Part shown: one piece after another, positions 38,602-48,089 of the stretch | How positions within the stretch are numbered: the first letter of the stretch is position 1 | Layout of the letters: every line of letters starts with the position of its first letter | Assembly (NCBI RefSeq): GCF_900155885.1 | Contig: NZ_FTMB01000006.1 | Span: forward strand, 186,001-250,000 | DNA length: 64,000 bases | Direction: 5' to 3' | Origin: Rhizobium sp. RU20A | GTDB lineage: Bacteria; Pseudomonadota; Alphaproteobacteria; Rhizobiales; Rhizobiaceae | Translations under genes and position numbers: made by a program | Notes under the pieces: generated by a model | Seen by the model: the letters and a program-made list of their open reading frames with translations, nothing else | What the model was told of the DNA's origin: nothing | Databases searched by the model: none

Positions 38602-38762
38602 GGGGTACAAGGCGGGTGCCCACGCGCAAAGCGCAGATGCTGCGCTTCAATCCTTGAGGTCGCCGATGCGTGTAGGATGTCACGGGCCAAGCCCGAGGAC
38701 GACGTGGCGCGTGCGTTGGGTCCCGCCTTCTCCGTCGCGCTTCGGGCACACACCCAACCCGC

Positions 38763-38848
38763 CGTCATCCTCGGGCTTGACCCGAGGATCCATTCACAAG
38801 TGATATCAGTGCCTTATGGATGGTCGGGTCAAGCCCGACCATGACGGG
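38763..38848. repeat. Intergenic palindrome pair (cgtcatcctcgggc family)
   Basis: cgtcatcctcgggcttgacc at the left and gggtcaagcccgaccatgac at the right; one arm is slightly diverged (gtcggg rather than ctcggg). It lies between convergent smc and the next minus-strand gene. A more degenerate half copy is at about 38675-38703. Confidence 0.8.
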
Positions 38849-38861
38849 GAGTGTGGCGCAC

Positions 38862-40181
38862 TCACCTCGCCGCGTTGATCTGCTTTGCCACCACATCGTG
38901 GTTGAGCCAGAGAACGGGGCCGGAGGGGTTGGCGACTTCGCCGAAGATCAGGGCACCGGTGGCCTCGACCACGAGCGCGCTCAGGCGGTCGGAAATCAGC
39001 GCCTTGCCGTCCTTGTGCATCTGCGCGATGGCGTTGGAGGTCTCGATGGTGATGTCCGACTGGCCCTGGCTGTTCGGCATCGGCCAGTTGTTGAAGTCGT
39101 AGAAGGGCTTCATGACGTCGCTGACCTGGAAATCGGCGATCGCCTTCAAAACGTCGTCGATGCTGTGGCCCTCCGACAGAAGGCTCTCGCACTCCTGCCA
39201 GATCCGCTCGGCGCGCGCGCCGCCATTTTCCTTCTTCAGCGCCTTGAGAAGCGGCAGCAGGGGCAGCTCGATACCGGCAAAGACATCGGAGGAATTGGTG
39301 CGGATTTCCGGGCAGTTGAAGACGGTCGCCTTGATGCCGGCGGCAAAAGCCTCCTCGGCGATCGCCTCGAGCTTCATCTTCGCATAGCCCTGCGTATAGT
39401 TCGTATAGGTCTGCCAGCGATAGTCGTCGCCGATCAGGATGCCGGTGCCGTGATAGCCGTAGGCCGAATAGCGCACCTGTCCGCCGCTCTTTTCGATGCG
39501 CGCGCGAATGGCGGCGCTGCCCTCGATCAGGTGGCGGAAGCTGTTGGCCGAGACCTCGTCGAAATTCTGCAGGATCAGCTTGCCCATGTCGCTGTCGAGC
39601 AGCACCTGCGAGGACATGTGGCGGGCGCCGCGCCCCTTGTAGATTCGGTTGGCGATGACGAGGAAGACCTTGGCCTTCGGGATGCCGCCGGCCATCGTGT
39701 GGGCAAAATGCACGTTCTTGCCATCGGCGATCATGCCGTCGAGTTCGCGCATGATCTCGGCAACCGCGCCCTTGAAGCGCTCCACACCCACCGCGCGGCA
39801 GCGTTCGATCTGCGCCCAGTCGAGCTTGGCCGTCTCCCAGGTCTCCAGCGTCAGCGGCGCGAGCAGGTCGGTCGGCGTCGGCTCGCCGGCAGGTGCATCA
39901 AGGTCGAAACCGGCCATGGCCGGCACGTTGATGATCCGCCCGCCGAGATTGGCTTCGGCCTCGGCCAGCTCCTCGGGCGTCAGCGCGCGCAAGCGGTTGG
40001 CCTCGTCGCGCCGACCGACGGTGATGCCGATGATCTCCATGCCGGCCTTTTTCGCCTGGTCGAGGAGGCCCGTGACATAGCCACGCCCGAACAGTTCTCC
40101 GAAAAGCACAAACACGTCGCCCTTCCGGTAAAGGTTGTTGTGCGGGATCTCGGTCAGGGAAACAGGGCTGTTCACGGTCAT
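38862..40181 (-). CDS. Conserved 439-aa protein, possibly FabMG-type reductase family
   Basis: It starts MTVNSPVSLTEIPHNNLYRK, then a nucleotide-binding-like DVFVLFGELFGRGYVTGLL (about residues 21-40), HFAHTMAGGIPKAKVFLVIANR and YSAYGYHGTGILIGDDY. From memory of rhizobial annotations this corresponds to proteins labelled enoyl ACP reductase FabMG family, usually near ppdK. The enzymatic claim is unverified. The glycine-rich N-terminal turn fits a dinucleotide-binding fold. The frame is open to 40451, but ATG 40181 gives the usual length. Confidence 0.6.
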   Translation of the reverse strand: MTVNSPVSLTEIPHNNLYRKGDVFVLFGELFGRGYVTGLLDQAKKAGMEIIGITVGRRDEANRLRALTPEELAEAEANLGGRIINVPAMAGFDLDAPAGEPTPTDLLAPLTLETWETAKLDWAQIERCRAVGVERFKGAVAEIMRELDGMIADGKNVHFAHTMAGGIPKAKVFLVIANRIYKGRGARHMSSQVLLDSDMGKLILQNFDEVSANSFRHLIEGSAAIRARIEKSGGQVRYSAYGYHGTGILIGDDYRWQTYTNYTQGYAKMKLEAIAEEAFAAGIKATVFNCPEIRTNSSDVFAGIELPLLPLLKALKKENGGARAERIWQECESLLSEGHSIDDVLKAIADFQVSDVMKPFYDFNNWPMPNSQGQSDITIETSNAIAQMHKDGKALISDRLSALVVEATGALIFGEVANPSGPVLWLNHDVVAKQINAAR

Positions 40182-40443
40182 GTTCGAATCCAGAATACGA
40201 GTGTCAGGCAAAGCCAGTACCGAAGAGTGGGCCGCAGCGCACCCTCTGCAATCACTTTCCAAGGTCATTTTGAGTGACGGTTCATCGCAATCCGTGATGG
40301 GAGCGGCTCCGACATCGGTGCAAACGCGCGGCTGCAAGAGGTGCGGCCGGATGGAACTTTTGCTGCGGTGCCGCATTCTAGAGCGCGCAATCCATCGCCT
40401 AAAGGCCTGGGTTTGCGTGAACAGAACCCGAAGGACCCATTTC

Positions 40444-40590
40444 ATGAACAAGAATGCCCTCTACCTCATCATCGGCGCCCTCATCGTCGTCGTCGCCGGC
40501 TTCTCCTACTACGCCTACGAGCAGGAAAAGCAGCCGGACGGCGTCGAGATCAAGATCGGCGAAGGCGGCGTATCGGTTCAGGAGAACTGA
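40444..40590 (+). CDS. 48-aa single-span membrane protein
   Basis: It starts MNKNALYLIIGALIVVVAGF, one transmembrane helix at the N-terminus, and ends with a short acidic periplasmic tail containing the repeat EIKIGEGGVSVQE. No family name is known to me. It has a good reading frame and lies between the FabMG-like gene and ppdK. A strong hairpin terminator follows at 40651, consistent with a short independent transcript. Confidence 0.75.
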   Translation: MNKNALYLIIGALIVVVAGFSYYAYEQEKQPDGVEIKIGEGGVSVQEN

Positions 40591-40650
40591 GGGCGAGGGG
40601 CGCGCGGCAGCCTTCGACACCGCGACGTCCTTGTTTTTGCCATGTCAACG

Positions 40651-40684
40651 CCGCCGCGCCCGTGAAAAAGGCGCGGCGGTTTGC
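40651..40684 (+). terminator. Intrinsic terminator after the 48-aa gene
   Basis: A perfect 10-bp GC stem (ccgccgcgcc ... ggcgcggcgg) with a 9-base loop is followed by tttgcgtttct. It isolates the small gene from ppdK. Confidence 0.8.
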
Positions 40685-40871
40685 GTTTCTCCATTCACCC
40701 CACATTCATGCCGTCTCGCCTATGTCTGGTGCGGTCCGTGCTGCGCTGCAACGAAAACGTCAGGGAAATGACGCAATGCAGCAAGAAAGTGGCGAGCAAG
40801 GATTTTCTTCCGCGGGGGGATGCTGTAATTCTCGCCCCCGGGAGAAGTGCTTCCGGGTGGAGAGTGAAGCA

Positions 40872-43544
40872 ATGGACAAGTGGGTTTACACCTTTGGCGC
40901 GGGAAAGGCCGAGGGAAACCAGCATGATGTGGCGCGGCTGGGAGGCAAGGGCGCCAATCTCGCGGAAATGTCGACGCTCGGCCTGCCGGTGCCGCCGGGG
41001 CTGACCATCATCACGGATGCCTGCGCCGCCTATTTCGCCGGCGGCCGAACCCTGTCGGACACCCTGAAAAGCCAGGTGCGCGACGGCTTGCGCGCCATGG
41101 AGGAGATCACCGGACGCCGGTTCGGCGATGAGCGCCGTCCGCTGCTTCTGTCGGTGCGCTCCGGCGCGCGCGCCTCCATGCCGGGCATGATGGACACGGT
41201 CCTCAATCTCGGCCTCAACGACCTCTCGGTGCAGGGCCTTGGCCATGATGCCGGCGACGACCGCTTTGCCTGGGACAGCTATCGCCGATTCATCCAGATG
41301 TATGCCGATGTCGTCATGGGCCTTGATCACGAGGTCTTCGAAGAACTGCTGGAAGACGAGAAGGGCCGCCTCGGTCTCGAACACGACACGGAGCTTTCGG
41401 CCGGCGAGTGGCAGAACCTCGTGGAGCGCTACAAGACGACCATCGAGGAGGAACTCGGCGTTCCCTTCCCGCAGGACCCCGAAACGCAGCTGTGGGGCGC
41501 CATCGGCGCCGTCTTTGCCAGCTGGACCAATGCCCGCGCCGTCACCTATCGCCAGTTGCACGGCATTCCCGCCGACTGGGGCACGGCGGTCAACGTGCAG
41601 GCCATGGTCTTCGGCAATCTCGGCAATTCCTCGGCCACCGGCGTTGCCTTCACCCGAAATCCCTCGACCGGCGCCCATGAGCTTTACGGCGAGTTCCTCG
41701 TCAACGCGCAGGGCGAGGATGTCGTGGCCGGTATCCGCACCCCGCAGGACATCACCGAAGCCGCGCGCATCGCGTCGGGTTCCGACCGCCCCTCGCTCGA
41801 AAAGCTGATGCCGGAGGCCTTTGCCGAATTCCGCGACATTTGCGATCGGCTGGAGCGGCACTACCGCGACATGCAGGACATGGAATTCACCATCGAGCGC
41901 GGCAAGCTGTGGATGCTGCAGACGAGGTCCGGCAAGCGCACCGCCCGCGCCGCCCTGCGCATCGCCGTCGACATGGCCGAAAGCGGCCTGATCAGCTGCG
42001 AGGAAGCGGTCACCCGCATCGATCCCGCTTCGCTCGACCAACTGCTGCACCCGACCATCGATCCGCGCGCGCGGCGCGACATCATCGGCTCCGGCCTGCC
42101 GGCCTCGCCCGGCGCCGCCACCGGCGAGATCGTCTTCACCTCGGACGAGGCCGTGGCCGCCGAGAAGGAAGGGCGCAAGATCATTCTCGTGCGCGTCGAA
42201 ACGAGCCCGGAAGATATTCACGGCATGCATGCCGCCGAAGGAATCCTCACCTCGCGCGGCGGCATGACGAGCCACGCCGCCGTCGTGGCGCGCGGCATGG
42301 GCATCCCCTGCGTGTCCGGCGCCGGCAATCTGCGTGTCGACCTGCGCAATGAAAAGCTGATCGGCGCCGGCGTCGTCCTGTCGAAGGGCGACGTCATCAC
42401 CATCGACGGCTCATCCGGCCAGGTGCTGAAGGGCGAAATCCCCATGCTGCAGCCGGAGCTTTCGGGCGATTTCGGCAAGATCATGGAATGGGCCGATGCC
42501 AACCGCCGCATGACGGTGCGCACCAATTGCGAGACGCCGAACGATGCGCGCGCCGCCCGCTCCTTCGGCGCCGAGGGCATTGGCCTGTGCCGCACCGAAC
42601 ACATGTTCTTCGAGGGCGACCGCATCAACGTCATGCGCGAGATGATCCTCGCCGCCGACGAAACGGGCCGCCGCGCCGCGCTCGACAAGCTCCTGCCCAT
42701 GCAGCGTTCGGATTTCCTCGAACTCTTCACCATCATGCACGGCCTGCCGGTGACGATCCGCCTGCTCGACCCGCCGCTGCACGAATTCCTGCCGAAGACG
42801 GATGCTGAAATCGAGGATGTCTCGGCCCGGCTCGGCCTGTCGGCCGGCGACCTGCGCCAGCGGGTCGATGCGCTGCACGAGTTCAACCCCATGCTCGGCC
42901 ATCGCGGCTGCCGCCTCGCCATCTCCCATCCGGAGATCGTGGAGATGCAGGCCCGTGCCATCTTCGAGGCCGCCGTGGAGGCCGCCCGCGAGACGGGCGC
43001 GGCCGTGGTGCCGGAGATCATGGTGCCGCTCGTCGGCCTGCGCGCCGAGCTGGACTACGTCAAGTCGCGCATCGCCGACGTGGCCGAAAAGGTCATCGGC
43101 GAAAGCGGCATCGCCATCGACTACCTCGTGGGAACGATGATCGAGCTGCCGCGTGCGGCGCTTCGTGCCCATTCCATCGCCGAAGTCGCCGATTTCTTCT
43201 CCTTCGGCACCAACGATCTGACGCAGACCGTCTTCGGCATCTCGCGCGATGATGCGCCGCAATTCCTCGCGACCTACATCGCCAAGGGCATCATCAAGAA
43301 TGATCCCTTCGTCTCTATCGATTTCGATGGCGTCGGCGAAATGATCCGCATCGCCGCCGAGCGCGGCCGGCGCACCAAGTCCGGCCTCAAGCTCGGCATC
43401 TGCGGCGAACATGGCGGTGATCCGACCTCCATCCGCTTCTGCGAGGAGACGGGTCTCGATTACGTCTCCTGCTCCCCCTTCCGCGTCCCGATCGCCCGCC
43501 TCGCCGCCGCACAGGCCGCCATCAACGGCCGACCGAAGGGGTAG
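40872..43544 (+). CDS. ppdK: Pyruvate, phosphate dikinase
   Basis: An 890-aa enzyme interconverting pyruvate, ATP and Pi with PEP, AMP and PPi. MDKWVYTFGAGKAEG and GGKGANLAEMSTLGLPVPPG open the ATP-grasp domain. The phosphohistidine loop is GILTSRGGMTSHAAVVARGMG near residue 455, and the PEP-binding barrel ends with KLGICGEHGGDPTSIRFCEETGLDYVSCSPFRVPIARLAAAQAA. The frame is open far upstream, but ATG 40872 gives the normal N-terminus with GAGAGTGAAG upstream. It has a role in gluconeogenesis. Confidence 0.97.
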   Translation: MDKWVYTFGAGKAEGNQHDVARLGGKGANLAEMSTLGLPVPPGLTIITDACAAYFAGGRTLSDTLKSQVRDGLRAMEEITGRRFGDERRPLLLSVRSGARASMPGMMDTVLNLGLNDLSVQGLGHDAGDDRFAWDSYRRFIQMYADVVMGLDHEVFEELLEDEKGRLGLEHDTELSAGEWQNLVERYKTTIEEELGVPFPQDPETQLWGAIGAVFASWTNARAVTYRQLHGIPADWGTAVNVQAMVFGNLGNSSATGVAFTRNPSTGAHELYGEFLVNAQGEDVVAGIRTPQDITEAARIASGSDRPSLEKLMPEAFAEFRDICDRLERHYRDMQDMEFTIERGKLWMLQTRSGKRTARAALRIAVDMAESGLISCEEAVTRIDPASLDQLLHPTIDPRARRDIIGSGLPASPGAATGEIVFTSDEAVAAEKEGRKIILVRVETSPEDIHGMHAAEGILTSRGGMTSHAAVVARGMGIPCVSGAGNLRVDLRNEKLIGAGVVLSKGDVITIDGSSGQVLKGEIPMLQPELSGDFGKIMEWADANRRMTVRTNCETPNDARAARSFGAEGIGLCRTEHMFFEGDRINVMREMILAADETGRRAALDKLLPMQRSDFLELFTIMHGLPVTIRLLDPPLHEFLPKTDAEIEDVSARLGLSAGDLRQRVDALHEFNPMLGHRGCRLAISHPEIVEMQARAIFEAAVEAARETGAAVVPEIMVPLVGLRAELDYVKSRIADVAEKVIGESGIAIDYLVGTMIELPRAALRAHSIAEVADFFSFGTNDLTQTVFGISRDDAPQFLATYIAKGIIKNDPFVSIDFDGVGEMIRIAAERGRRTKSGLKLGICGEHGGDPTSIRFCEETGLDYVSCSPFRVPIARLAAAQAAINGRPKG

Positions 43545-43776
43545 GGGGAGGCCACGGAGGCACTCGCGCGCGTTGGTGGGTTTCAGGCGCCTCAGCGCCC
43601 GTCATGGCGCACTCGATCCGGCATCCAGGCAGCCCAAGTCGTTGGGTTGAGAGATTTTTTCGACACGCAGACGCGCGCAGGCTGGATCCCGGATCGAGGC
43701 CGGTATGACGGCAAGAATCAGCAAGGTCACGATCGATGCGCCGCCCGCCCCCGGAGAGCCGTCGCGGCGCCCGGCC

Positions 43777-44208
43777 TCAGATTTGTCCGATCACATCCAG
43801 AAACGCATCCGCGAACCGGGCGAGCCCCGCCGTCTCGGGGCCGGGCGAGAGGGTGCGGATGGTGAGACCGTCCTCTTCGAGGCAGACGAACAATGTTTCC
43901 GCCTCGCCGCCGACCCTGACCACCGCGATGCGCATGCAGCCGGCAATGAGGCCGGAGGCGGGCAGGTCGAACAGGAACGCACCGCCGATCGGCAGCGCCC
44001 GGCGCACATGTGCGACAAAGGCCTCTGCCCCGCCACCGCTGAACCCGTCCAGCGCCAGTTCGAAGGCGATCAGATCCATCTTCAGCTGCGGCTCGGCTGC
44101 AACCGGCATGCGCACGGCCGCCTGCGGGGAGGGGCTTTTCGCAACGGCGCCGGAGGCGGCTGGGTTGGCGGCGGTATTGGCGGGGGATGCCTGAGGGGTA
44201 GCCAGCAT
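43777..44208 (-). CDS. Hypothetical protein, 143 aa
   Basis: An Ala/Pro-rich N-terminal 30 residues (MLATPQASPANTAANPAASG) are followed by a compact domain of about 105 residues (LKMDLIAFELALDGF ... GLARFADAFLDVIGQI). No family recognised. ATG 44208 is chosen because ggag lies 8 bases upstream; ATG 44220 and 44292 are in frame. It sits next to the 183-bp repeat array. Confidence 0.6.
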   Translation of the reverse strand: MLATPQASPANTAANPAASGAVAKSPSPQAAVRMPVAAEPQLKMDLIAFELALDGFSGGGAEAFVAHVRRALPIGGAFLFDLPASGLIAGCMRIAVVRVGGEAETLFVCLEEDGLTIRTLSPGPETAGLARFADAFLDVIGQI

Positions 44209-44362
44209 GTCTTGCTCCATGTTGACGGCCAAACGCTGCGACCGCCCCAGCGGTTCCGCCCGTTCGGCTTGATTGTTCCCCCGATGGAGCAAAGCTCGTT
44301 AACGAGCATGGCGTTTTTACGGCGGAGGCTATGTCCGCAAGGGGAGGGCTGTGTGGCAAGGC

Positions 44363-44851
44363 GCGCTGCCCCCTCATCCGCCCTTTCGGGCACCTTGTCC
44401 CCGAGGGGAGAAGGGTTTCTGGCGATGCGCCCGCCAGACCCGCTCTTCTCCCCTCGGGGAGAAGATGCCGGCAGGCAGATGAGGGGGCGGGTGTCTGGTT
44501 CGGCGCGATGATCTCGCCTACAATTCCCCTCTCGCCGCCTCGATCGCGCTGCCCCCTCATCCGCCCTTTCGGGCACCTTCTCCCCAAGGGGAGAAGGGTT
44601 TCTGGCGATGCGCCCGCCAGACCCGCTCTTCTCCCCTCGGGGAGAAGATGCCGGCAGGCAGATGAGGGGGCGGGTGTCTGGTTCGGCGCGATGATCTCGC
44701 CTACAATTCCCCTCTCGCCGCCTCGATCGCGCTGCCCCCTCATCCGCCCTTTCGGGCACCTTCTCCCCGAGGGGAGAAGGGTTTCTGGCGATGCGCCCGC
44801 CAGACCCGCTCTTCTCCCCGCGGGGAGAAGATGCCGGCAGGCAGATGAGGG
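44363..44851. repeat. Tandem array: 2.7 copies of a 183-bp palindromic unit
   Basis: The word gcgctgccccctcatccgcc recurs at 44363, 44546 and 44729, an exact 183-base period with very few differences between copies. Each unit holds two inverted arms (ccccctcatccgccctttcg and its approximate inverse ending gcagatgaggggg), each with a ttctcccc/ggggagaa hairpin, plus a 60-base spacer; the third copy lacks the spacer. The arms match the element at 14553-14672. It fills the 829 bases without genes between 44209 and 45037. Confidence 0.92.
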
Positions 44852-45037
44852 GGCTTGCTTGCCGCTGCCGTCACCATTCCCCGCCAACTTCCACGCGGCC
44901 GAGCCCCACGCCCCCACAAACCGCGAAGCCTAACCCCTTGAATTTCCCCGTTGCCCTCCGGCCGAAACCCGTTTCCGTTTCCGGCTCGATAGGCTAGGCT
45001 GGCCAAAACGGCAGGCAGGGAGTGAACCGGACCCGCG

Positions 45038-45967
45038 ATGATGATCCGCTACGAGCGCCCCGTCTCGCGCGCCGCCGCGCTCGCCTTGCGTCTTGCGCAA
45101 CTGGCCGCGGTGCTGTTCCTCATGTCCCTGGCCGCCCACCGCTTCGGGCCGCTGGCCACGCCGCAATTCGTAGCGCTGGCGCTTCTGTCCGGCCTGTTTG
45201 CGCTGGTCGCCGTCGCGCTTGCCCTTGCCGGCCTCGTCAATCTCTGGCGCATAGCGGCGGTCGGGGGGCTCGCGGCCATGGGGGCGCTGGTCTTTGCTGC
45301 CCTGCCGCTCGGCGCGCTCGGCTATGGGCTCTCGCTCTATTTCACCCGCCCGGCGCTCCACGATGTCACCAGCGACACGCTGGATCCGCCCCTCTTCATC
45401 TCGGCGCCCGTCGCCGACCAGCTGTGGCTGAACCGCCCAGCCACCGTGAGCGCGCTCGACCGCGAGGCGCAGATCGTCGCCTATCCGGCCCTCACCGGAC
45501 GACGCTATGACGGCGCGCTCGACCGGGTTCTGGAGGGCGTGAAGACCGTGGCGGCGGCCGAAAACCTGACGATCACTGCCGATCGCGGCCTGGAGGCGCT
45601 GGAGCCGGACACCCCGCCGGTCGAAGAGCGCCGTGATGCGCCAGCCAATGCCGAAGCGGGTGACGCTGTCCCGGATGATGTGCCGGTGCCGCTGGCCCGC
45701 CCCGAGCCGGCCGCGCCGGTCGATCTCGCCGCCGTGGCGCTGGCCGGACGGCCGGGCGATATCCTCTTGCAGGGGACCTGGAAGACGCCGATCGCCGGTT
45801 TTGGCTTCGATGTTGCCATCCGCCTGCGCGAGGAGGCGGAGACGACCTCCGTCGATATCCGCGTCGTCTCGCGCTATGGCAGCCACGATCTTGGCCTGGG
45901 TGCCGCCTATGCCGAGCACTTTCTGCGCGCGCTGGATGCGGAACTGCTGGGCATTGCCGGCAGTTGA
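45038..45967 (+). CDS. DUF1499 family membrane protein
   Basis: A 309-aa protein with three N-terminal transmembrane helices (about residues 18-40, 45-68 and 75-102). A DUF1499 domain spreads over the rest (YFTRPALHDVTSDTLDPPLF, then RRYDGALDRVLEGVKTVA and a C-terminal SVDIRVVSRYGSHDLGLGAAYAEHFLRAL). An Ala/Pro/Glu-rich insert lies at about residues 190-230. The function is unknown. Two ATGs (45038 and 45041) are adjacent. It converges on the LysR gene. Confidence 0.85.
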   Translation: MMIRYERPVSRAAALALRLAQLAAVLFLMSLAAHRFGPLATPQFVALALLSGLFALVAVALALAGLVNLWRIAAVGGLAAMGALVFAALPLGALGYGLSLYFTRPALHDVTSDTLDPPLFISAPVADQLWLNRPATVSALDREAQIVAYPALTGRRYDGALDRVLEGVKTVAAAENLTITADRGLEALEPDTPPVEERRDAPANAEAGDAVPDDVPVPLARPEPAAPVDLAAVALAGRPGDILLQGTWKTPIAGFGFDVAIRLREEAETTSVDIRVVSRYGSHDLGLGAAYAEHFLRALDAELLGIAGS

Positions 45968-45977
45968 CACGGCCAGT

Positions 45978-46880
45978 TCACGTGACGGGTGAAAACCGCT
46001 GCATGATCCACGCCGCAAACGCCTCGGCCGCCGGCGAAAGCTGCGCAAAACGGCGCGCCATCAGAAAATAGCGCCCGCCCGGCACGCTCGTTGCAAAGGG
46101 GCTGGCAACCTTGCCCTGCGCAATCGCATCGGCGGCCAGCAGCCGGTCGGCCAGCGCCACGCCCTGTCCGAGCCCGGCCGCCTGCAGCGCCAGCGACGTA
46201 TCGGCATAGACCGTGCCGCGATCCAGCGGGGTGGAGAATGCCTCGCCCGCGCCGCCATCCCCGGCCGCTGCAAACCAGCGCGCCCAGTCGGTGCGGTTGT
46301 CGGCATGCAGCAGCGTCTGGCGGGCAAGATGGGCGGGCGTCAGGCCGTCCGTGGCAAGGCCGACGGGCACCAGCGGCGTCAGTGCCTCGCCGTGCAGCAG
46401 CCGTGCCTCGGCGCCCGGCCACGCATCGCGGCTTTCGCTGAAGCGCACCGCAAGCTCCGGCTCGCCGCGCCGGAAGGTCACCAGCCGCGGATCGGCATCG
46501 ATGGTCACCTCGATGATGGGATGGCGTGCGCAGAAATCGGCAAGCTGCGGCACCAGCCAGCAGGCCGCAAAGGTGGGGTCGCTGCTGACCGAGAGCGCCA
46601 CCGGCCCCTGTGCTGCCGCCAGCGCCTCCAGCGCCGCATCCATCGCGTCGAAGGAGGGGCCGACCACCGCCATCAGCCGCTCGCCGGCCTCGGTCAGCGC
46701 AATCGAGCGGTGCCCGCGGGAAAACAGCGGCTGGCCCACCAGCATCTCCAGCTCGCGCACCTGCCGGCTGATCGCCGCCTGCGAAACGAAAAGATCCTGC
46801 GCCGCCAGCGTGAAGGACAGCCGCCGCGCCGCCGCCTCGAAACTTCTGAGTGCCGTCAGCGGCAGCCGTCCGCGCTTCAT
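45978..46880 (-). CDS. LysR family transcriptional regulator (GcvA-like)
   Basis: A 300-aa regulator. The N-terminal winged helix is PLTALRSFEAAARRLSFTLAAQDLFVSQAAISRQVRELE. The effector-binding domain begins near residue 92 (ALSVSSDPTFAACWLVPQLADF), a GcvA-subfamily pattern. LysR regulators usually control a divergent neighbour, but here the upstream gene (MBL hydrolase) runs in the same direction. An in-frame ATG at 46889 is nearly as good a start. Confidence 0.93.
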   Translation of the reverse strand: MKRGRLPLTALRSFEAAARRLSFTLAAQDLFVSQAAISRQVRELEMLVGQPLFSRGHRSIALTEAGERLMAVVGPSFDAMDAALEALAAAQGPVALSVSSDPTFAACWLVPQLADFCARHPIIEVTIDADPRLVTFRRGEPELAVRFSESRDAWPGAEARLLHGEALTPLVPVGLATDGLTPAHLARQTLLHADNRTDWARWFAAAGDGGAGEAFSTPLDRGTVYADTSLALQAAGLGQGVALADRLLAADAIAQGKVASPFATSVPGGRYFLMARRFAQLSPAAEAFAAWIMQRFSPVT

Positions 46881-47159
46881 GGATCGCATAACCTCATGTC
46901 ATGGGAGGCCGACGATAAGCTCGTTTGTGGGCAGAGCGCAAGCCGTGTCAGATGCAGCCATCAAGACGCTGCCGAAACCGAAAAGCACATCGGACATCCG
47001 GCGCCCGAGCCCCACGGAGAGACCCATGTTCCCCTTCGCGAACGTCCTCATGGACGTCGTTCGCCTGCTGACCTTTGCGCCGCGCCCGCCGGCGCGTGTT
47101 CCAGACCCCCTCCGCAAAATCCCTGGGGACTGCCGGTGCGCCGGAGAGCGGCGGGCCGA

Positions 47160-48089
47160 TCAGGAGATGGCATACCGGCCGGAGAGCGCCGGCGGCCCGT
47201 CGCTCACCACAGCGCCGCGCGCCACGAGGTCTTCGAGATGCGCCAGCACCGAGAGCGCCGCCGCCCCGTGCAATCGTGGATCGGTGGAGGCATAGATGAC
47301 CTTGACCATGGCAGGGATGGTCTCGTCGCCCGCCTTCACGCGCTCCAGCACGGCCCGTTCGCGCATGCGCCGATGCGCTTTCAGCCCGCGCAGGAAGGGG
47401 GCGGGGTTCGTCACCGGTCCGCCATGGCCGGGCAAAAACAGCCGGTCGTCCCGCGCCAGCATGACATCGAGCGAAGCCATGTAGTCGGCCATGGCGCCAT
47501 CCGGCGGCGCGACGATCGTCGTTGCCCATGCCATGACGTGATCGGCGGAGAAGACGATGCCGGTCTCGTCCCCCGCCGCCGTCTGAAGCGCGAAGGAGAG
47601 GTGGTTCGCCGTATGGCCGGGCGTCGCAATGGCCGAAAGCGCCCAGCCGTCACCCTCGATCCGTTCCCCGTCGGCGAGCGCCAGATCGGGTACGAAATCC
47701 ATGTCCGAGCTTTCGGCAAAGGGGTTGATCTCGCCCGCAAACAGCGGCCGCGCCGGCCGGTGCGGCCCCTCTGCCACGATCAGACCGCCCTTTGCCGCCT
47801 GCAGCCGGCGCGCCAGCGGCGCATGGTCGCGATGCGTGTGGGAAACGGCGATATGCGTGACCGTGCGCCCGGCAAGCGCCGCGAGCAGCGCCTGAAAATG
47901 CGCCTCGTCCTCCGGGCCGGGATCGATCACCGCGACGGAGCGGTCGCCGACGATGTAGCTGTTGGTGCCATGAAAGGTGAAGGGGCTGGCATTGCCCGCC
48001 GTCAACCGCTGCACGCCGGGCGCGACGGAAATCGCCGTGCCATGGCGCGGCTCGAAGGCAAGGTCGAAATCCGGGCTTTCGCTGCTCAC
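47160..48089 (-). CDS. MBL-fold metallo-hydrolase (LACTB2-like)
   Basis: A 309-aa protein with the metallo-beta-lactamase motif SHTHRDHAPLARRL (HxHxDH), GHTANHLSFAL and a C-terminal winged-helix-like region. It resembles LACTB2/GloB-like hydrolases; the substrate is unknown. The GTG start at 48089 overlaps the stop of the cupin gene (GTGA), so the two are co-translated. Confidence 0.87.
   Translation of the reverse strand: MSSESPDFDLAFEPRHGTAISVAPGVQRLTAGNASPFTFHGTNSYIVGDRSVAVIDPGPEDEAHFQALLAALAGRTVTHIAVSHTHRDHAPLARRLQAAKGGLIVAEGPHRPARPLFAGEINPFAESSDMDFVPDLALADGERIEGDGWALSAIATPGHTANHLSFALQTAAGDETGIVFSADHVMAWATTIVAPPDGAMADYMASLDVMLARDDRLFLPGHGGPVTNPAPFLRGLKAHRRMRERAVLERVKAGDETIPAMVKVIYASTDPRLHGAAALSVLAHLEDLVARGAVVSDGPPALSGRYAIS

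Noticed and set aside
36754-38610. 618-aa minus-strand open frame opposite smc
   Set aside because: A shadow of the smc reading frame: low-complexity Gly/Ala/Leu with no recognisable domain.
43705-44511. Plus-strand frame starting MTARISKVTIDAP
   Set aside because: It runs antisense to the 143-aa gene and into the palindromic array; no domain seen.
44363-44851. CRISPR array
   Set aside because: The period is 183 bases with near-identical spacers and inverted arms; there are no short repeats with unique spacers and no cas genes.
47026-47295. Possible plus-strand gene starting MFPFANVLMDVVRLLTF divergent from LysR
   Set aside because: It has a plausible ribosome site, and LysR often controls a divergent gene, but the frame soon becomes Arg/Pro-rich and runs antisense into the MBL gene.
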